Assembly (NCBI RefSeq): GCF_000485595.1
Contig: NW_014577927.1
Coordinates: forward strand, 109,876 to 130,761
Length of the DNA stretch: 20,886 nt
Reading direction: 5' to 3'
DNA from: Priapulus caudatus
Lineage: Eukaryota > Priapulida > Priapulimorpha > Priapulimorphida > Priapulidae
The position numbers and the translations under genes were made by a program. This document shows, piece after piece, positions 1-9,340 of the stretch (position 1 is its first letter; each line of letters starts with the position of its first letter). Under the pieces are notes generated by a model. That model did not search any database, was not told where the DNA came from, and saw only the letters and a list, made by a program, of their open reading frames with translations.

Positions 1-573
1 TACCCTGGCATGATAGGTTATCAGACGGAGCAGATCTTGATAGATAAATACCTGGAAGGAATAGGAGATGTAGAAATACAACGCTACGCACTCTTGCAAG
101 GACCAAGCAAGCTAGACGAGGCTATAACTCGGGTAGCACAGTATGAGGCCGTTACAAGGGAAACGGTACATCGTAGAAAAAAGCCACCAGGTGGAGGCAC
201 TTATGTACGAGCTGCGATGCAGCCAGTGGATCCAGTGTCGAGTCGATGGGAAGAGATGTACGAAGGGATGCGAAGCCTAAAACAGGAAATGGTGAAGATC
301 AGGAAGGACATGGAAGGTCAAGGGCAGCAACATACAGCTAGAGCTGGAAGAAGAGGTCAAAGGTCAGGAGAAAGGATGCCGAATGCACCATTCAGCCGAA
401 TGGCAAAGCCTCCACTGGATAGGGCGAGAATAGCTGACATAGAATGTTATTTTTGCAGGAGAACGGGACACATGCAGAGAGATTGCCCGCGACGATTGCG
501 ATACGGCAATGTCTCGGATAATCGCGCACAACGGACAGGAGCTGCCGAGAGGAGTCAGCAACCGTTAAACTAG
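1..573 (+). CDS. gag: Ty3/gypsy Gag, C-terminal part (5' partial)
   Basis: This is the C-terminal part of a retrotransposon Gag, the protein that packages element RNA into virus-like particles. The frame is already open at base 1, so the true start lies outside the window; the first methionine (10) is unlikely to be the start. A charged, helical, coiled-coil-like stretch (about residues 78-105 from that methionine) is followed by a basic linker and one nucleic-acid-binding zinc knuckle of CX2CX4HX4C form (C146, C149, H154, C159; CYFCRRTGHMQRDC). The ORF ends at TAG 571-573. A pol reading frame in the -1 register is open from 522, overlapping the gag end, as in elements that make Gag-Pol by ribosomal frameshifting. 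The knuckle and the neighbouring protease and integrase make the Ty3/gypsy assignment secure; the exact lineage is not resolved. Confidence 0.88.
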   Translation, partial: YPGMIGYQTEQILIDKYLEGIGDVEIQRYALLQGPSKLDEAITRVAQYEAVTRETVHRRKKPPGGGTYVRAAMQPVDPVSSRWEEMYEGMRSLKQEMVKIRKDMEGQGQQHTARAGRRGQRSGERMPNAPFSRMAKPPLDRARIADIECYFCRRTGHMQRDCPRRLRYGNVSDNRAQRTGAAERSQQPLN

Positions 574-620
574 GACGGGCTAGGAAAAGAGTCGGTAGCC
601 TGGCCCATAGTAAGCCGACT
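564..620 (+). promoter_or_regulatory. Putative -1 programmed ribosomal frameshift signal (slippery site plus pseudoknot)
   Basis: GTTAAAC at 564-570 is positioned as G|TTA|AAC directly before the gag stop TAG (571-573). A -1 slip at this heptamer enters the frame that carries the protease. After a 6-nt spacer an H-type pseudoknot can form. Stem 1 pairs 577-584 (GGGCTAGG) with 599-606 (CCTGGCCC), 8 bp with one G-U pair. Stem 2 pairs 590-596 with 614-620 (AGTCGG with CCGACT plus one G-U pair). The connecting loops are 585-589, 597-598 and 607-613. GUUAAAC is, from memory, the slippery heptamer of an arterivirus replicase. Folding was done by eye and has not been scored. Confidence 0.75.
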
Positions 621-1740
621 GAGGGAGCTACACCACGATCTACTGGTTTCACACTCTCTCAGAAGGGCAAGATAGAAGAAGGCGATGATACAGGAAAACA
701 CGTAGGGATTAAAATACCGATAAATCGAGAGAATAGTTCAGGCAAGGCTGAAGCCACACGGATACCTACTATCTCAGTAGCACCATTGCAGTGTCATCCC
801 ACATGGATAATACCTGTGAAAGTAGAGGGATGTGACATGAAATTTTTAATAGACAGCGGATCGAGTACAACGCTGATAAATGAATATAATTCAACGACAT
901 CAAAGCAAGTGCAGGGCTACAGCTGATAACAAGAAAGAGGGATCTGAAGATGGCGAAAGGCGAAGCAATGGATAGTCCTGGAGAGACTGTTGTCCGTCTA
1001 GAAATCGCCGATCATACCTACAATAGAAAAACAATGGTTATAGCACAATTAGAGGATTTAGATGGGATTTTGGGACTCGACTTTCTCGTCCCAAACAATG
1101 CTATCCTGAACATGACTACAGGAATGCTATCACTTGACGGGAAAGAAATTCAAGGATTTTGGACAGGAGGAGAGAATGGTAGACCAGTATACGTGGATGA
1201 ATTTCAGAAGCTGGAGGCACAGGGGATTCGGATGGAGCAGACGGTACTCCCAAGGGATGTGATGAAGGTACCGTTGGTTATCTCCCACACAGGAGAGAAG
1301 CCTACCCTGTTGTTGGAGGATCAGCAAGTGGGGGAACTCAAACCAGTGGAGGATAGTGAAACACAGCAGGGACAGCATCACCAGAATGCGGATGCGTTGT
1401 CACGTAAGACACTGGGGAAATGCCCGAACGAGAACTGCCCAGATAGCAGGCATGGAATGATGGGAGCGGATGCCCGACCAGCGATGGAGATGCAATCAGG
1501 GGAAGAGGAAACGCACGTTCAGGAGGAAGAAGACGAGGAGAGGAGTAGCGAGGAACCACCCAGCTGCAGTAGGGGAGCAGAGGATTCTACATGGAGATAT
1601 GAACCACCCATCCGTAATGGGAGGAGAGACGGTTCTCCATGTGAGGATAAGGAGCAGCGTGGGCAGGTGTTAGTAGTGGCCGAGGGAAAGCGAGAGGATC
1701 GCAGAGAGAATCCCGAGGATCAGGGGAAGACGATGATGTA

Positions 1741-3238
1741 TGGAACCCGGAAAATATTAGGAGATTACAGGATAAGGACCCTGTAATTGTTTTCTTCAAG
1801 GAACGGAAAGAAGCGGCGTTGGACAGACCTGAGTTTGCAGAGATTGCAGGAATGGGGTCGGAGGCGAAAGCGTACTGGGGGCAGTGGAGTCAGTTAGAGG
1901 TACAGGAAGGTAAATTGTACAGACGATGGGAGACGCCGGTCACGCCGACTCACACATCCCATACTTTAGTTGGTAATACCTAAGAAATTACAAAGAGAAA
2001 TATTTCAGCAACCACATTACCATTGTACAGCAGGACATCAAGGAGAGAAGCGGAGTAGATCCACCATTCAGCAACGGTTCTACTGGCCACACTACACGAA
2101 AGATATCAAGAGATGGTGCCAGTACTGCACGGTCTGTGCACGGAGAAAGCCTGGAAAAGGGTTGAAAAGGGGAAGGTTAAAACAGTCGGAAGTAGGCGCT
2201 CCATTCGAACGGATCGCCATCGACATCATGGGATGGTGCTAGAAGAAACAGAGAGAGGGAATAAGGTGATCATGGTGGTATGCGACTATTTTACAAAGTG
2301 GACGGAGTGCTTTGCTCTGCCGAATCAGGAGGCGTATACGGTAGCAGACGTCTTGGTGACAGAATACATCCACCGATACGGGGTTCCGTACAAAATCCAC
2401 AACGATCAGGGACCCGATTTTGAATCTAGTCTATTTCAGGGAGTCTGTGAGATCATGCCAATAGATAAAACAAGAACAACACCTTATCATCTTATGTCCG
2501 ACGGATTAGTAGAACGATACAATAGAACGCTTCAACAAATGCTATCTTTATTTGTTAATCAAAACAGGGACGACTGGGATGATCATCTACCATTCGTCGC
2601 GATGGCTTACCGAGCAACCGCACAAGCATCTACCGGATGTTCACCAAATCTAATGATGTTCGGAAGGGAGATGGTAGGATCACCGCCAGGTGCCAGGGGA
2701 AGTGTCCGCATGAGTACGTGCAATGGATTCAGGACGTCATGGGGGAAGCCTACGACTTTGCGAGACAACATTGAAACAAGCGGCGAAACGACAGAAACGG
2801 GCGTACGATAGAGGGGTTAGGCCGATTACCTTCCGAGAGGGAGAGTTCGCATGGTATTGGTACCCGCCGGCGGTTCGGAGAAAGCTGGGACATGGCTGGC
2901 AGGGGCCATACCTAATCATCCGGAAGGTGAGTGACCTACTCTACGTCATACAGCGGGAGCCACGGGCAAGAAGAAAAGTGGTGCACATCGACTACTTAAA
3001 GCCCTATAAAACGGAGCAACCACTGGAAGATTGCCGAAAAACCCCGAAAGAAGAGCAGAGGGAGCCCACAGACCACGGCGAGGAAGGCGTTGATGATGAG
3101 GAGGAAATTCCGTGGGGGATATTATTTCAGGAACCGGCCGTAGAAGAGGAGGAAGTGACAGAACAGACCTATGAAGCAGATCTTGGTCTAAGGCGGGGGA
3201 CAAGAGCCCGTAAACCACCCCAGAGAATGGATTTGTAG
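1741..3238 (+). pseudogene. Integrase region of the Ty3/gypsy element (zinc finger, DDE core, GPY/F end)
   Basis: The integrase inserts element cDNA into host DNA. The N-terminal HHCC finger spans about 1970-2160 (HYHCTAGH with a downstream CQYCTVC). The core starts with IAIDIMG (first catalytic D, about 2220), continues in a shifted frame with DYFTKW, then HNDQG (second D, about 2403) and GLVERYNRTL (catalytic E, about 2512). Exactly 35 residues separate the second D from the E, as the D,D-35-E pattern requires, so all three catalytic residues survive despite frame breaks near 1967, 2235 and 2760. The C-terminus has the GPY/F-type segment (GWQGPYLIIRKVSDLLYVIQ, about 2900-2955) and VVHIDYLKPY, then an acidic tail ending at 3238. 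Confidence 0.87.
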
Positions 3239-3250
3239 AGAGGGGGCCCA

Positions 3251-3290
3251 TTGTTTTGTTTTGTTTTGTTTAGTTTATTTTGTTTTGTTT
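3251..3290. repeat. T-rich TTTTG simple repeat
   Basis: An interrupted run of TTTTG units lies 12 bases after the pol stop. It follows a purine-rich stretch AGAGAGGGGG (3237-3246). It lies in the 3' untranslated region of the gypsy element. Confidence 0.8.
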
Positions 3291-3737
3291 AGGCGGCCGC
3301 CAGAGATCATCGACTCATCGCGGTGGATTTTTTGTTTGTTTGTTTGGTTGCTTTGGTTGATTTTGGTCTGTTTACGTAGGGGGCCATGGATCTGGAGTTG
3401 GGGCCGAGAGAAGGAGAGACGATCAGCGGAGGGGAGGAGAGTGAGAGCGGCCGGCAAGCTCGGCGACCAGGCAAGGAGGGCGACCAGGTGGGGTCATTGG
3501 CCCAAGGAGATTAGCAGCAGGCGGCAAGCGGAGCGAGAGGCGGCGCGGGAGGCCAGATTCCACCAGGCGAGGGCGGCGTGGTCGCCGCACAGGTGCTGGG
3601 AAGAGAGGCACCCGGAGCGGTAGATAACCATCTTGGACCTCCCGTTCGCCTGGCGTCGCACGCATGTAGTATTAAGTTTTTCTCGTGTAATTTTTTGGTG
3701 TTTTTGCTTTGTAGCTGACTTTGTTATGCCATTCTGT
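3291..3737 (+). other. Post-pol region of the gypsy element with a degenerate extra ORF
   Basis: This stretch separates the pol stop from the polypurine tract. An open frame from 3261 to 3623 begins only with a non-ATG codon. It would encode a hydrophobic, membrane-like run (WIFCLFVWLLWLILVCL) followed by a strongly basic Arg/Ala/Glu-rich tail ending at 3621-3623. A separate 42-codon ATG frame begins at about 3386 (MDLELGPREGE) and ends at a TAG near 3512. The basic tail looks compositionally like real coding sequence, so this may be a frameshifted third ORF of the element. I do not recognise a domain, and an envelope function is not supported. Confidence 0.35.
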
Positions 3738-3745
3738 GGGGGGAG
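3738..3745 (+). other. Polypurine tract of the plus-strand gypsy element
   Basis: GGGGGGAG lies directly before TGTTATCTCC, the expected form of a plus-strand primer tract abutting the 3' LTR. A second purine-rich stretch at 3237-3246 is less likely, because it does not abut a TG start as cleanly. Confidence 0.6.
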
Positions 3746-4036
3746 TGTTATCTCCAGCGATAAATGTTTGTGCTGGTTACACTAGTTGCTCCGCATTTTG
3801 CGCGATCCGCATTTTCTGGTAGCTCCGGCTACCGGACGTCCGGCTGGTTCAGGCCAACTGATTTCGCGTTCTTCTCGTGGCGGTGTCTGTGCGGAGCGGG
3901 TGCCTTTCAGGTGCTCCTGCTTAACCCCGTCCAACCGCTTTGAACCCCGGAAAATGGGTACTGGTTATCTGTCAATGTAAATTTGATGTGAGGCCCGGGA
4001 CGTGTTCGAGGAAAGGCTTCAGCGTTTTTTTACTGT
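3746..4036 (+). repeat. Start of the 3' LTR of the gypsy element (outer end unresolved)
   Basis: The sequence begins TGTTATCTCC right after the polypurine tract. The matching inverted end (ATAACA) and a target-site duplication could not be found, so the right limit given here is only where the 65-bp inverted repeat begins. No second LTR of this sequence is visible; the 5' LTR would lie to the left of the window. Confidence 0.5.
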
Positions 4037-4208
4037 GATGTGCGCCCGCCGAGACGAGGAATAAGACGAAGGCTCAGGCTGTGGTTCGACCAGCCATTTT
4101 ACCATCATTACGCCATGTCACGCGTTGATAGATGCGTAGAAAATAAAATGGCTGGTCGAACCACAGCCTGAGCCTTCGTCTTATTCCTCGTCTCGGCGGG
4201 CGCACATC
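4037..4208. repeat. Perfect 65-bp inverted repeat with 42-nt loop
   Basis: The left arm (4037-4101) and right arm (4144-4208) are exact reverse complements over 65 bases. The spacer (4102-4143) is not palindromic. Pairing breaks cleanly at both ends. Possible explanations are a foldback or MITE-like element, a hairpin-forming transcript, or a long-read palindromic artefact. No coding content is seen. Confidence 0.95.
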
Positions 4209-4449
4209 GACACATAGACAACTGGAAGAATGGGCGTTCGCGTGGGTTTTATCATATCTTGGTTGTATAATATACGCTGGCCTTATCTTGTTGGATATAT
4301 AACGCTGTATATATACCGCGCAGGCTATCACCACTGTATGCACCCCCCGTACACTGCGTATTTACGCGCCCCCAGCGACACTCAGACGTGCGCAGCCAGC
4401 GGGAGCTGGAAGAGGGGGCGGGGGCGAATTCATATACATCACCAGATGG

Positions 4450-4463
4450 CCGCGAGAGGGCAG
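4450..4463 (+). promoter_or_regulatory. CTCF-like motif
   Basis: CCGCGAGAGGGCAG matches the published-style consensus CCGCGNGGNGGCAG at all but one fixed position. It sits within AGATGGCCGCGAGAGGGCAG. CTCF is an insulator protein of bilaterian animals. One motif match alone is weak evidence of binding. Confidence 0.35.
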
Positions 4464-4961
4464 TAGGGACCCTAGTCAACAGAAATGGCGTACCATTTCT
4501 TATTTCATTTATGACGTTCCAAAAAACCAAGGAATATCAACGGATTTCCAGGTAATTTAATGCGGAGAGCAAGTAGTATCAGTCCGTAAATGCCGCGCGC
4601 AAATACGCAGATAGATTTGAGGGCCGTAGCACAGGAAGATGACGGGAAATTCTCGCGGCGAGTAGTGTCGCTTAAACAGAGTTTTTTCCACACTTGCTGT
4701 GAACTGACATAATGTTTCTCGGTCGAAATGAAGAAACAACACCTTCAACAACACCCCTGTCGATTTTAAAGGGGCTACCCCCACATTTACGAAAATGACA
4801 TAGGTCTCAATCTGGACATCATCTCTATCCTTGAACCGCGGGTACACTGTCCATTCAGGAGTTGCACGTACACGTGTGCTGCACACGTCTAGTACCGGAT
4901 GCGAGCGCACTTAAGGCATTGTACTGCCTCTTCAAAAATAACATGGAACATCTAGTATATG

Positions 4962-4969
4962 TATAAATA
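4962..4969 (+). promoter_or_regulatory. TATA-box-like element
   Basis: TATAAATA is a good core-promoter match, but no gene follows on the plus strand within a plausible distance, so its role is unknown. Confidence 0.25.
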
Positions 4970-5199
4970 GCAGTCAGCTAAACCGTCTGTTTTTAATGTG
5001 ACCACTTGACCAAATGGTGAAAATACTACAACATAAAAATAGAGAATACTGTCACAGATGGGCCGGACATGCTTCAGATACTTGCACATAAAGCTAACTT
5101 CAGTTGCATCGATATATACTGTAAAAAATCTTGCAAAACAGTAGTGTACTGGCTACATAAATAAGCAGTGTCTTTATGAGACAGCTTCTGTCCACAATT

Positions 5200-5400
5200 G
5201 ACTTATCTGACGTACTTACATTGTGGTAAAACAAGCTTTACATAGAGAATCAGCCGCCAAAGCTAAATCAAACGAACAAGAAATGGCCCAATAGCGAAAA
5301 ACAAAAGCAAAGCCTCCACGGTAGTTTAAGGTCAAGAAGCAGTAGGCGGTAAATAACAATACAGGGTGACATGACCTGTAACCAGCCACCACTACTGACA
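5200..5400 (-). repeat. 3' LTR of the BEL/Pao element (outer limit approximate)
   Basis: Read on the minus strand the LTR begins TGTCAGTAGTGG at 5400, straight after the end of the integrase region. A related fragment at 16310-16376 matches 5323-5400 with small gaps, including GTTTAAGGTC and the TACAGG...CCTGTA inverted pair. This repetition at both ends of the locus identifies the sequence as LTR. The far end could not be fixed: neither a clear CA terminus nor a target duplication was found. Confidence 0.55.
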
Positions 5401-5405
5401 CGCCG

Positions 5406-7253
5406 TCTGATATCTTTCATATGCAACCCGATGTAAAGATATAAATAAATGACAGTATACTATATATGTTATATATATATATCATATAAATAAACAATAT
5501 ACGTTGAGACCAAACTCTTATAGTCTGGGTCGTGATCATACATGGAATAATCTCCCAGCAATCCGTAAATTGAAGGGCCATGATGGCGAACGGAACTTTC
5601 AAGAATTTGATACCGACAGAGACTGGACAGATATGGGTATTAAAGCAGTTAAGACACCTAATCAAGCGTCGCTTAAACCCAGCATTGACATGACTAGTGA
5701 TAATAAATCTAATCAATCAGTCATTAACAGTTACTCTCCTGCTGAACACCAAACCACACGACTCAGTTTCCGTTCACTGGTCGAGTATATACAACCCCAT
5801 TAGCCCCTGCCGCTTAAAAGACGTCGAAATTTGCCGCTTTGGTGGCGGACCAATCCCGTCTGCGACCCGAGAATCACGCTTGTCGACGATAACCATCTGG
5901 CCACTGACGCGTTTCCTGATGCGCTGTTTTCTCTTTTAAGAGAATCACAATCACCGTTTCTGTAAATGTTAGGGTACCGTCCGTCCCTGCTCACTTTCGG
6001 ACGCGGCTGACTGGCACGGGTCGTTTAACGGACGCTCAAGCCCAGTCCACCATGATCCCATCCGAACTGCCAGTTTAAGCCCAACAAACTTGTAGCTCGT
6101 TTCCCACTCGTGCTTTGACCGATCGTCCTTGCGGTGTTCACAAAACTTTGGATAGGTCGCCGAAGCATGGATCACACAGCAAGCTTTGTGTAAGAGCACA
6201 AATATAGATGGTTGAAAGGAATGTGTGGTGAATCTGGTCGTAGACCAACGGGACCAGAGGTCTCCGCGTGAGGTCCTACTCGGCACACGGACTTCTCAAA
6301 CTGGCCGGGGTGACACTGTTTGCCATCCCAACGTATGTAAGAACCTCACTGCTGTGAGATCTTACTTCGACGACGCCTCACCTAAAGCAGCGAATCCCAG
6401 AAATTCGCGTGTGACACTAGACCAATCCATTAAGCGTCCCGACCACTCCTCCATGTGAGAAGAGTCTAGTGGGGTTTGAAAAAGCATACTGTCTCCAGAA
6501 TCGAACTACCGAGTCCTTCCCACAGCTCTCCATCGCCTCCGGTCGAGCCATTGTCAAGGGCCGTGGCAGTCGCTCCGATCGTAGAGAGGTTGGATGCCGC
6601 GCCCGGATCTAGGAGTCGATCTGATCTGAAGGACCAGAAAATTCGCCCGGTTGGTTCGTATAGAAAATCGAATCTACCGGAATCATGCCGTTGACTGAAA
6701 GCTAGATGCTTCACGCATCCCTCTTCCGCCAACCGTCTATGTGAATCGCTCTACACGTCACTGACAGACAACCTGTGACACCAATATTGCCCGAACGTTG
6801 CCAAATGTGCTTGACCTTCTCCGAGTGCGCCGTGCAGTGAATCCCGTGCAGCCGACGATCAAACGGTCCCACCCGAGTCCAAACAGTTGAGTACAACAGG
6901 ACCCTGCCCCTCGGCGTCGCACCGTCTAAGCCCCCGGCACGGTCGGCCATCTTTTGTAACTCACTCCTGCCTCCCACGCAGTTTAACAAGCACAATTCGC
7001 TGCCTAAATCAACACTGATAGCACTGATCAAAATAAGCCTCTTTGCTCGGCACACGGAAACACCAACAGTCCGGCCACTTCCTCAGCACCCTCTGTGAAG
7101 TGTCCTTCCTCTGATGCCTGGATGTTCATCCAATCGGTACATACGGATCAGTAGTGTCGAGACGTGATGTCGACCCAGGAATTACTACAGCGATTCTTCT
7201 CCTAAGAGTAACATCTGCTCTCCCGATACGACCACCCTACCCCTGAGCAAACC
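5406..7253 (-). pseudogene. BEL/Pao integrase region, heavily frame-broken
   Basis: Downstream of the RNase H ORF the minus strand should encode the zinc-binding and DDE integrase domains. Only short fragments remain, in changing frames. They include a QKMAD segment and VGPFD (6711-7055), the core-like run CLSVTCRAIHID just after it, and FWSFRSDR (6466-6732), where the second catalytic Asp region is expected. A WETSYKF segment (about 6080-6110) lies where the W-x-F-N-P region is expected. No frame stays open for more than about 115 codons. The contrast with the adjacent intact 555-codon RT ORF is striking and could reflect poor local consensus as well as true decay. An AT-rich microsatellite lies at 5459-5490. 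Confidence 0.6.
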
Positions 7254-9336
7254 TCACTGCCAAACATCGAAAGGATTCAGTTTCAGAATAGAGCTGTCAT
7301 TGGGTAATGGTTTCCTCTCCCTAATGCATTGCAATTCCTTGGAGTACGCTTCTTTCTGAACCTCTCTGAGGATAAATTGTTCTGTGTCCCTGTAACTCTT
7401 CACAGTTTTCGATTCCGACCGCACGTCGTCGCTTCCACATACACCGTCACCTCGACGGTTACGTACAACGCATCTGAGAAGTGCGATTGCCTTCACGAAT
7501 CTCTTCCACGAGGAGAACTTGCGAGCCTTCTGTAGCCAAAATGGGTCTCCGACTTTGGTCGCCATAGCAACAATTTCTGGTCTTACCTCCTTGTCCTCTG
7601 GGTCAACCAGTTCATGCTCCATGACCTCGTCGTTACTGTCACTATTGCCAACGAAAGTCGGCCCCGAGAGCCACAAACTCTCATTCAGCTTCTCTGGAGA
7701 CAGACACCTTGTAGCACAATCAGCCGGGTTCATCTCTGTCCGTACATAACTCCACTGCTCGGGGTTAGACCACCTCCTAATCTGGGCCACCCTGTTTGCT
7801 ACATACATGTAAAAACGTCGAGAACGATTGTTAATGTAGCCTAAAACCACCTTGCTGTCAGTATAGAACCTGACAGCATCAGGAGTGAATTCCAATTCAT
7901 CTAGTGTGAGTCTGGATAGTTCTGTGGCCAGAACTGCCGCACATAATTCCAGTCTTGGTATGGTGTGGCCGCTTTTAGGCGCAACCTTGCTCTTGCCAAT
8001 GATGAACCCTATCTGCTCCTTTCCAGATGAATCCGAACACTTCAGGTACACCACTGCTGCAATGGCGCTCTCCGATGCATCTGAGAATATGTGGATTTCT
8101 TTCCTGGTGCCACCTTTAAATGGTAAATCCACATATGTACGTCGGATATGCAAGTCTTCCAGAGACTTCAGGGAGTCTCTCCACCTCTCCCAGTCTCCTC
8201 TGTACTGCACTGGTAATGGGTCGTCCCAATCTTGCGTCTCGGCACACAATGCTCTAAGTAGAAGTTTACCCTGAATTACTACAGGGGCAACAAATCCGAG
8301 TGGATCATATAGGCTATTTACCGTGGACAACACGCCCCTTCGCGTGTATGGTTTCTCCTCCTCTGACACTCGGAATGTAAATGAATCTGTCTCCAGGTCC
8401 CATACCAACCCTAAACTTCGTTGTAAGGGTAGCAGGTCGTTGCCCAGGTCTAAGTCCTTCAGGTCCTTGGCCAGATCCTGAGGAAGAAAGGCTTTCATCA
8501 CTTCCTTGTTGTTGGAAGAAATTTTATGTAGACGTATGTTTCCTCCTGAACCCTGGGTTCTCTTGATCAGATCGACTGCTTCCTTACTAGATGCCAGTGA
8601 CACGAGTCCATCGTCGATGTAGAAGTTCTTCGTAACGAACTCTTTTACGTCTGCACCAAACACCTCCTCACCTGCCTGTGCCACCTTTCGCAGTCCATAG
8701 GTAGCAACAGCAGGAGAGGGACTGTTTCCAAAAACATGGACACCCATCCTATACTCGATCAATTCCTTCTCGGGGTTGTTGTCCTTGTACCACAGGAACC
8801 GCAGGTAGTTTCTGTGATCTTCTGTTACCTTGAAGCAGTAGAACATCTGCTCATTGTCGGACGATACAGCAACGGAATGTTGGCGGAATCGGAGCAAAAT
8901 CCCCAAAAGACTGTTCACCAAGTCAGGCCCAGTAAGCAGTACGTCATTGAGAGAAACACCTTCATACTGGGCTGATGAATCAAATACCCCCCTAATTTGG
9001 CCAGGTTTCTTGGGGTGGTATACGCCAAAGAGCGGTAAATACCAACACTCTCTCCACCATCTAATTGGTGTGCTACTTTCGCATGACCCTGTCTAGTAAC
9101 TTGCCCATGAACGCCACAAAGTGTTGTCGCTTCACAGCGGTCTTTGCGAAGGCTAGCATTAGTGTCCAGCGGCTTCATAGCTTGGGGTCTATTGTTGGGG
9201 AGCCTCGGCTTAGGGTTCCGAAAAGGTAGTGGAGCAACAAGATTCCCATGTTCCTCTCTGAACATCGACTTTTCCATAATGTGGAGAAACTCTCTGTCCT
9301 CCACAGAGAGACCAGGTTTATCGTCATCTTCCGTTC
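7254..9336 (-). pseudogene. pol: BEL/Pao Pol: reverse transcriptase, Pao peptidase region, RNase H
   Basis: This encodes the enzyme that copies element RNA into DNA. The frame adjoining the transposon insert carries DDDKPGLSVEDREFL and runs to about 9180. At least three frame changes follow between about 9180 and 9030. From about 9090 to 7254 one frame is open, and its last 555 codons (from 8921) give these landmarks: SSDNEQMF (catalytic D at residue 23, with DN where related elements usually have DI), YIDD (101-104), RGVLSTVNSLYDPLGF (195-210, start of the Pao/A17 region), and RNase H acidic residues D281 (FSDASES), E325, D355 (FYTDS) and D401 (NPADCATR). All key catalytic residues are present. 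The break from Gag-protease is caused by the insert at 9341-9899, and the element also needs its broken integrase, so it is not functional. Confidence 0.85.
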
Positions 9337-9340
9337 TTAA

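Larger units (their letters stand above)
522..3238 (+). pseudogene. pol: Ty3/gypsy Pol, internally deleted and frame-broken
   Basis: Pol frame (-1 to gag) carries the first half of an aspartic protease: the active-site triad DSG is at 852-860, and the frame ends at TGA 924-926. The second half of the protease, with the motif ILGLDFL, continues in the next frame (open across 950, to 1786), so a one-base indel lies near 890-925. The same ORF then passes directly into HQNADALSR at about 1370-1400, a motif normally at the end of RNase H, so reverse transcriptase and most of RNase H are missing. An acidic linker follows. The integrase linker resumes in another frame (about 1741-1983), then the HHCC zinc finger and the catalytic core follow. 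Frame changes near 1750, 1967, 2235 and 2760 are needed to reach the stop at 3236-3238. A functional polyprotein cannot be made from this copy. Confidence 0.85.
4209..5199. other. Non-coding stretch between gypsy and BEL elements
   Basis: No convincing gene is seen here. AT-rich promoter-like strings occur at about 4289-4317 (TATATA repeats). A GC-box-like string (GGGGGCGGGGGCG) is at about 4414-4426, a CTCF-like motif at 4450-4463 and a TATAAATA box at 4962-4969. The longest frame (minus, 4557-4910, 117 codons) has no recognisable domain and no supporting context. Confidence 0.5.

Noticed and set aside
4557-4910. 117-codon minus-strand ORF
   Set aside because: No recognisable domain, no promoter or splice context, and a length possible by chance in a 1-kb stretch.
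5504-5803. 99-codon plus-strand ORF
   Set aside because: It is antisense to the BEL integrase remnant and has no motif of its own.
7885-8274. 129-codon plus-strand ORF
   Set aside because: Shadow of the minus-strand RNase H coding region.
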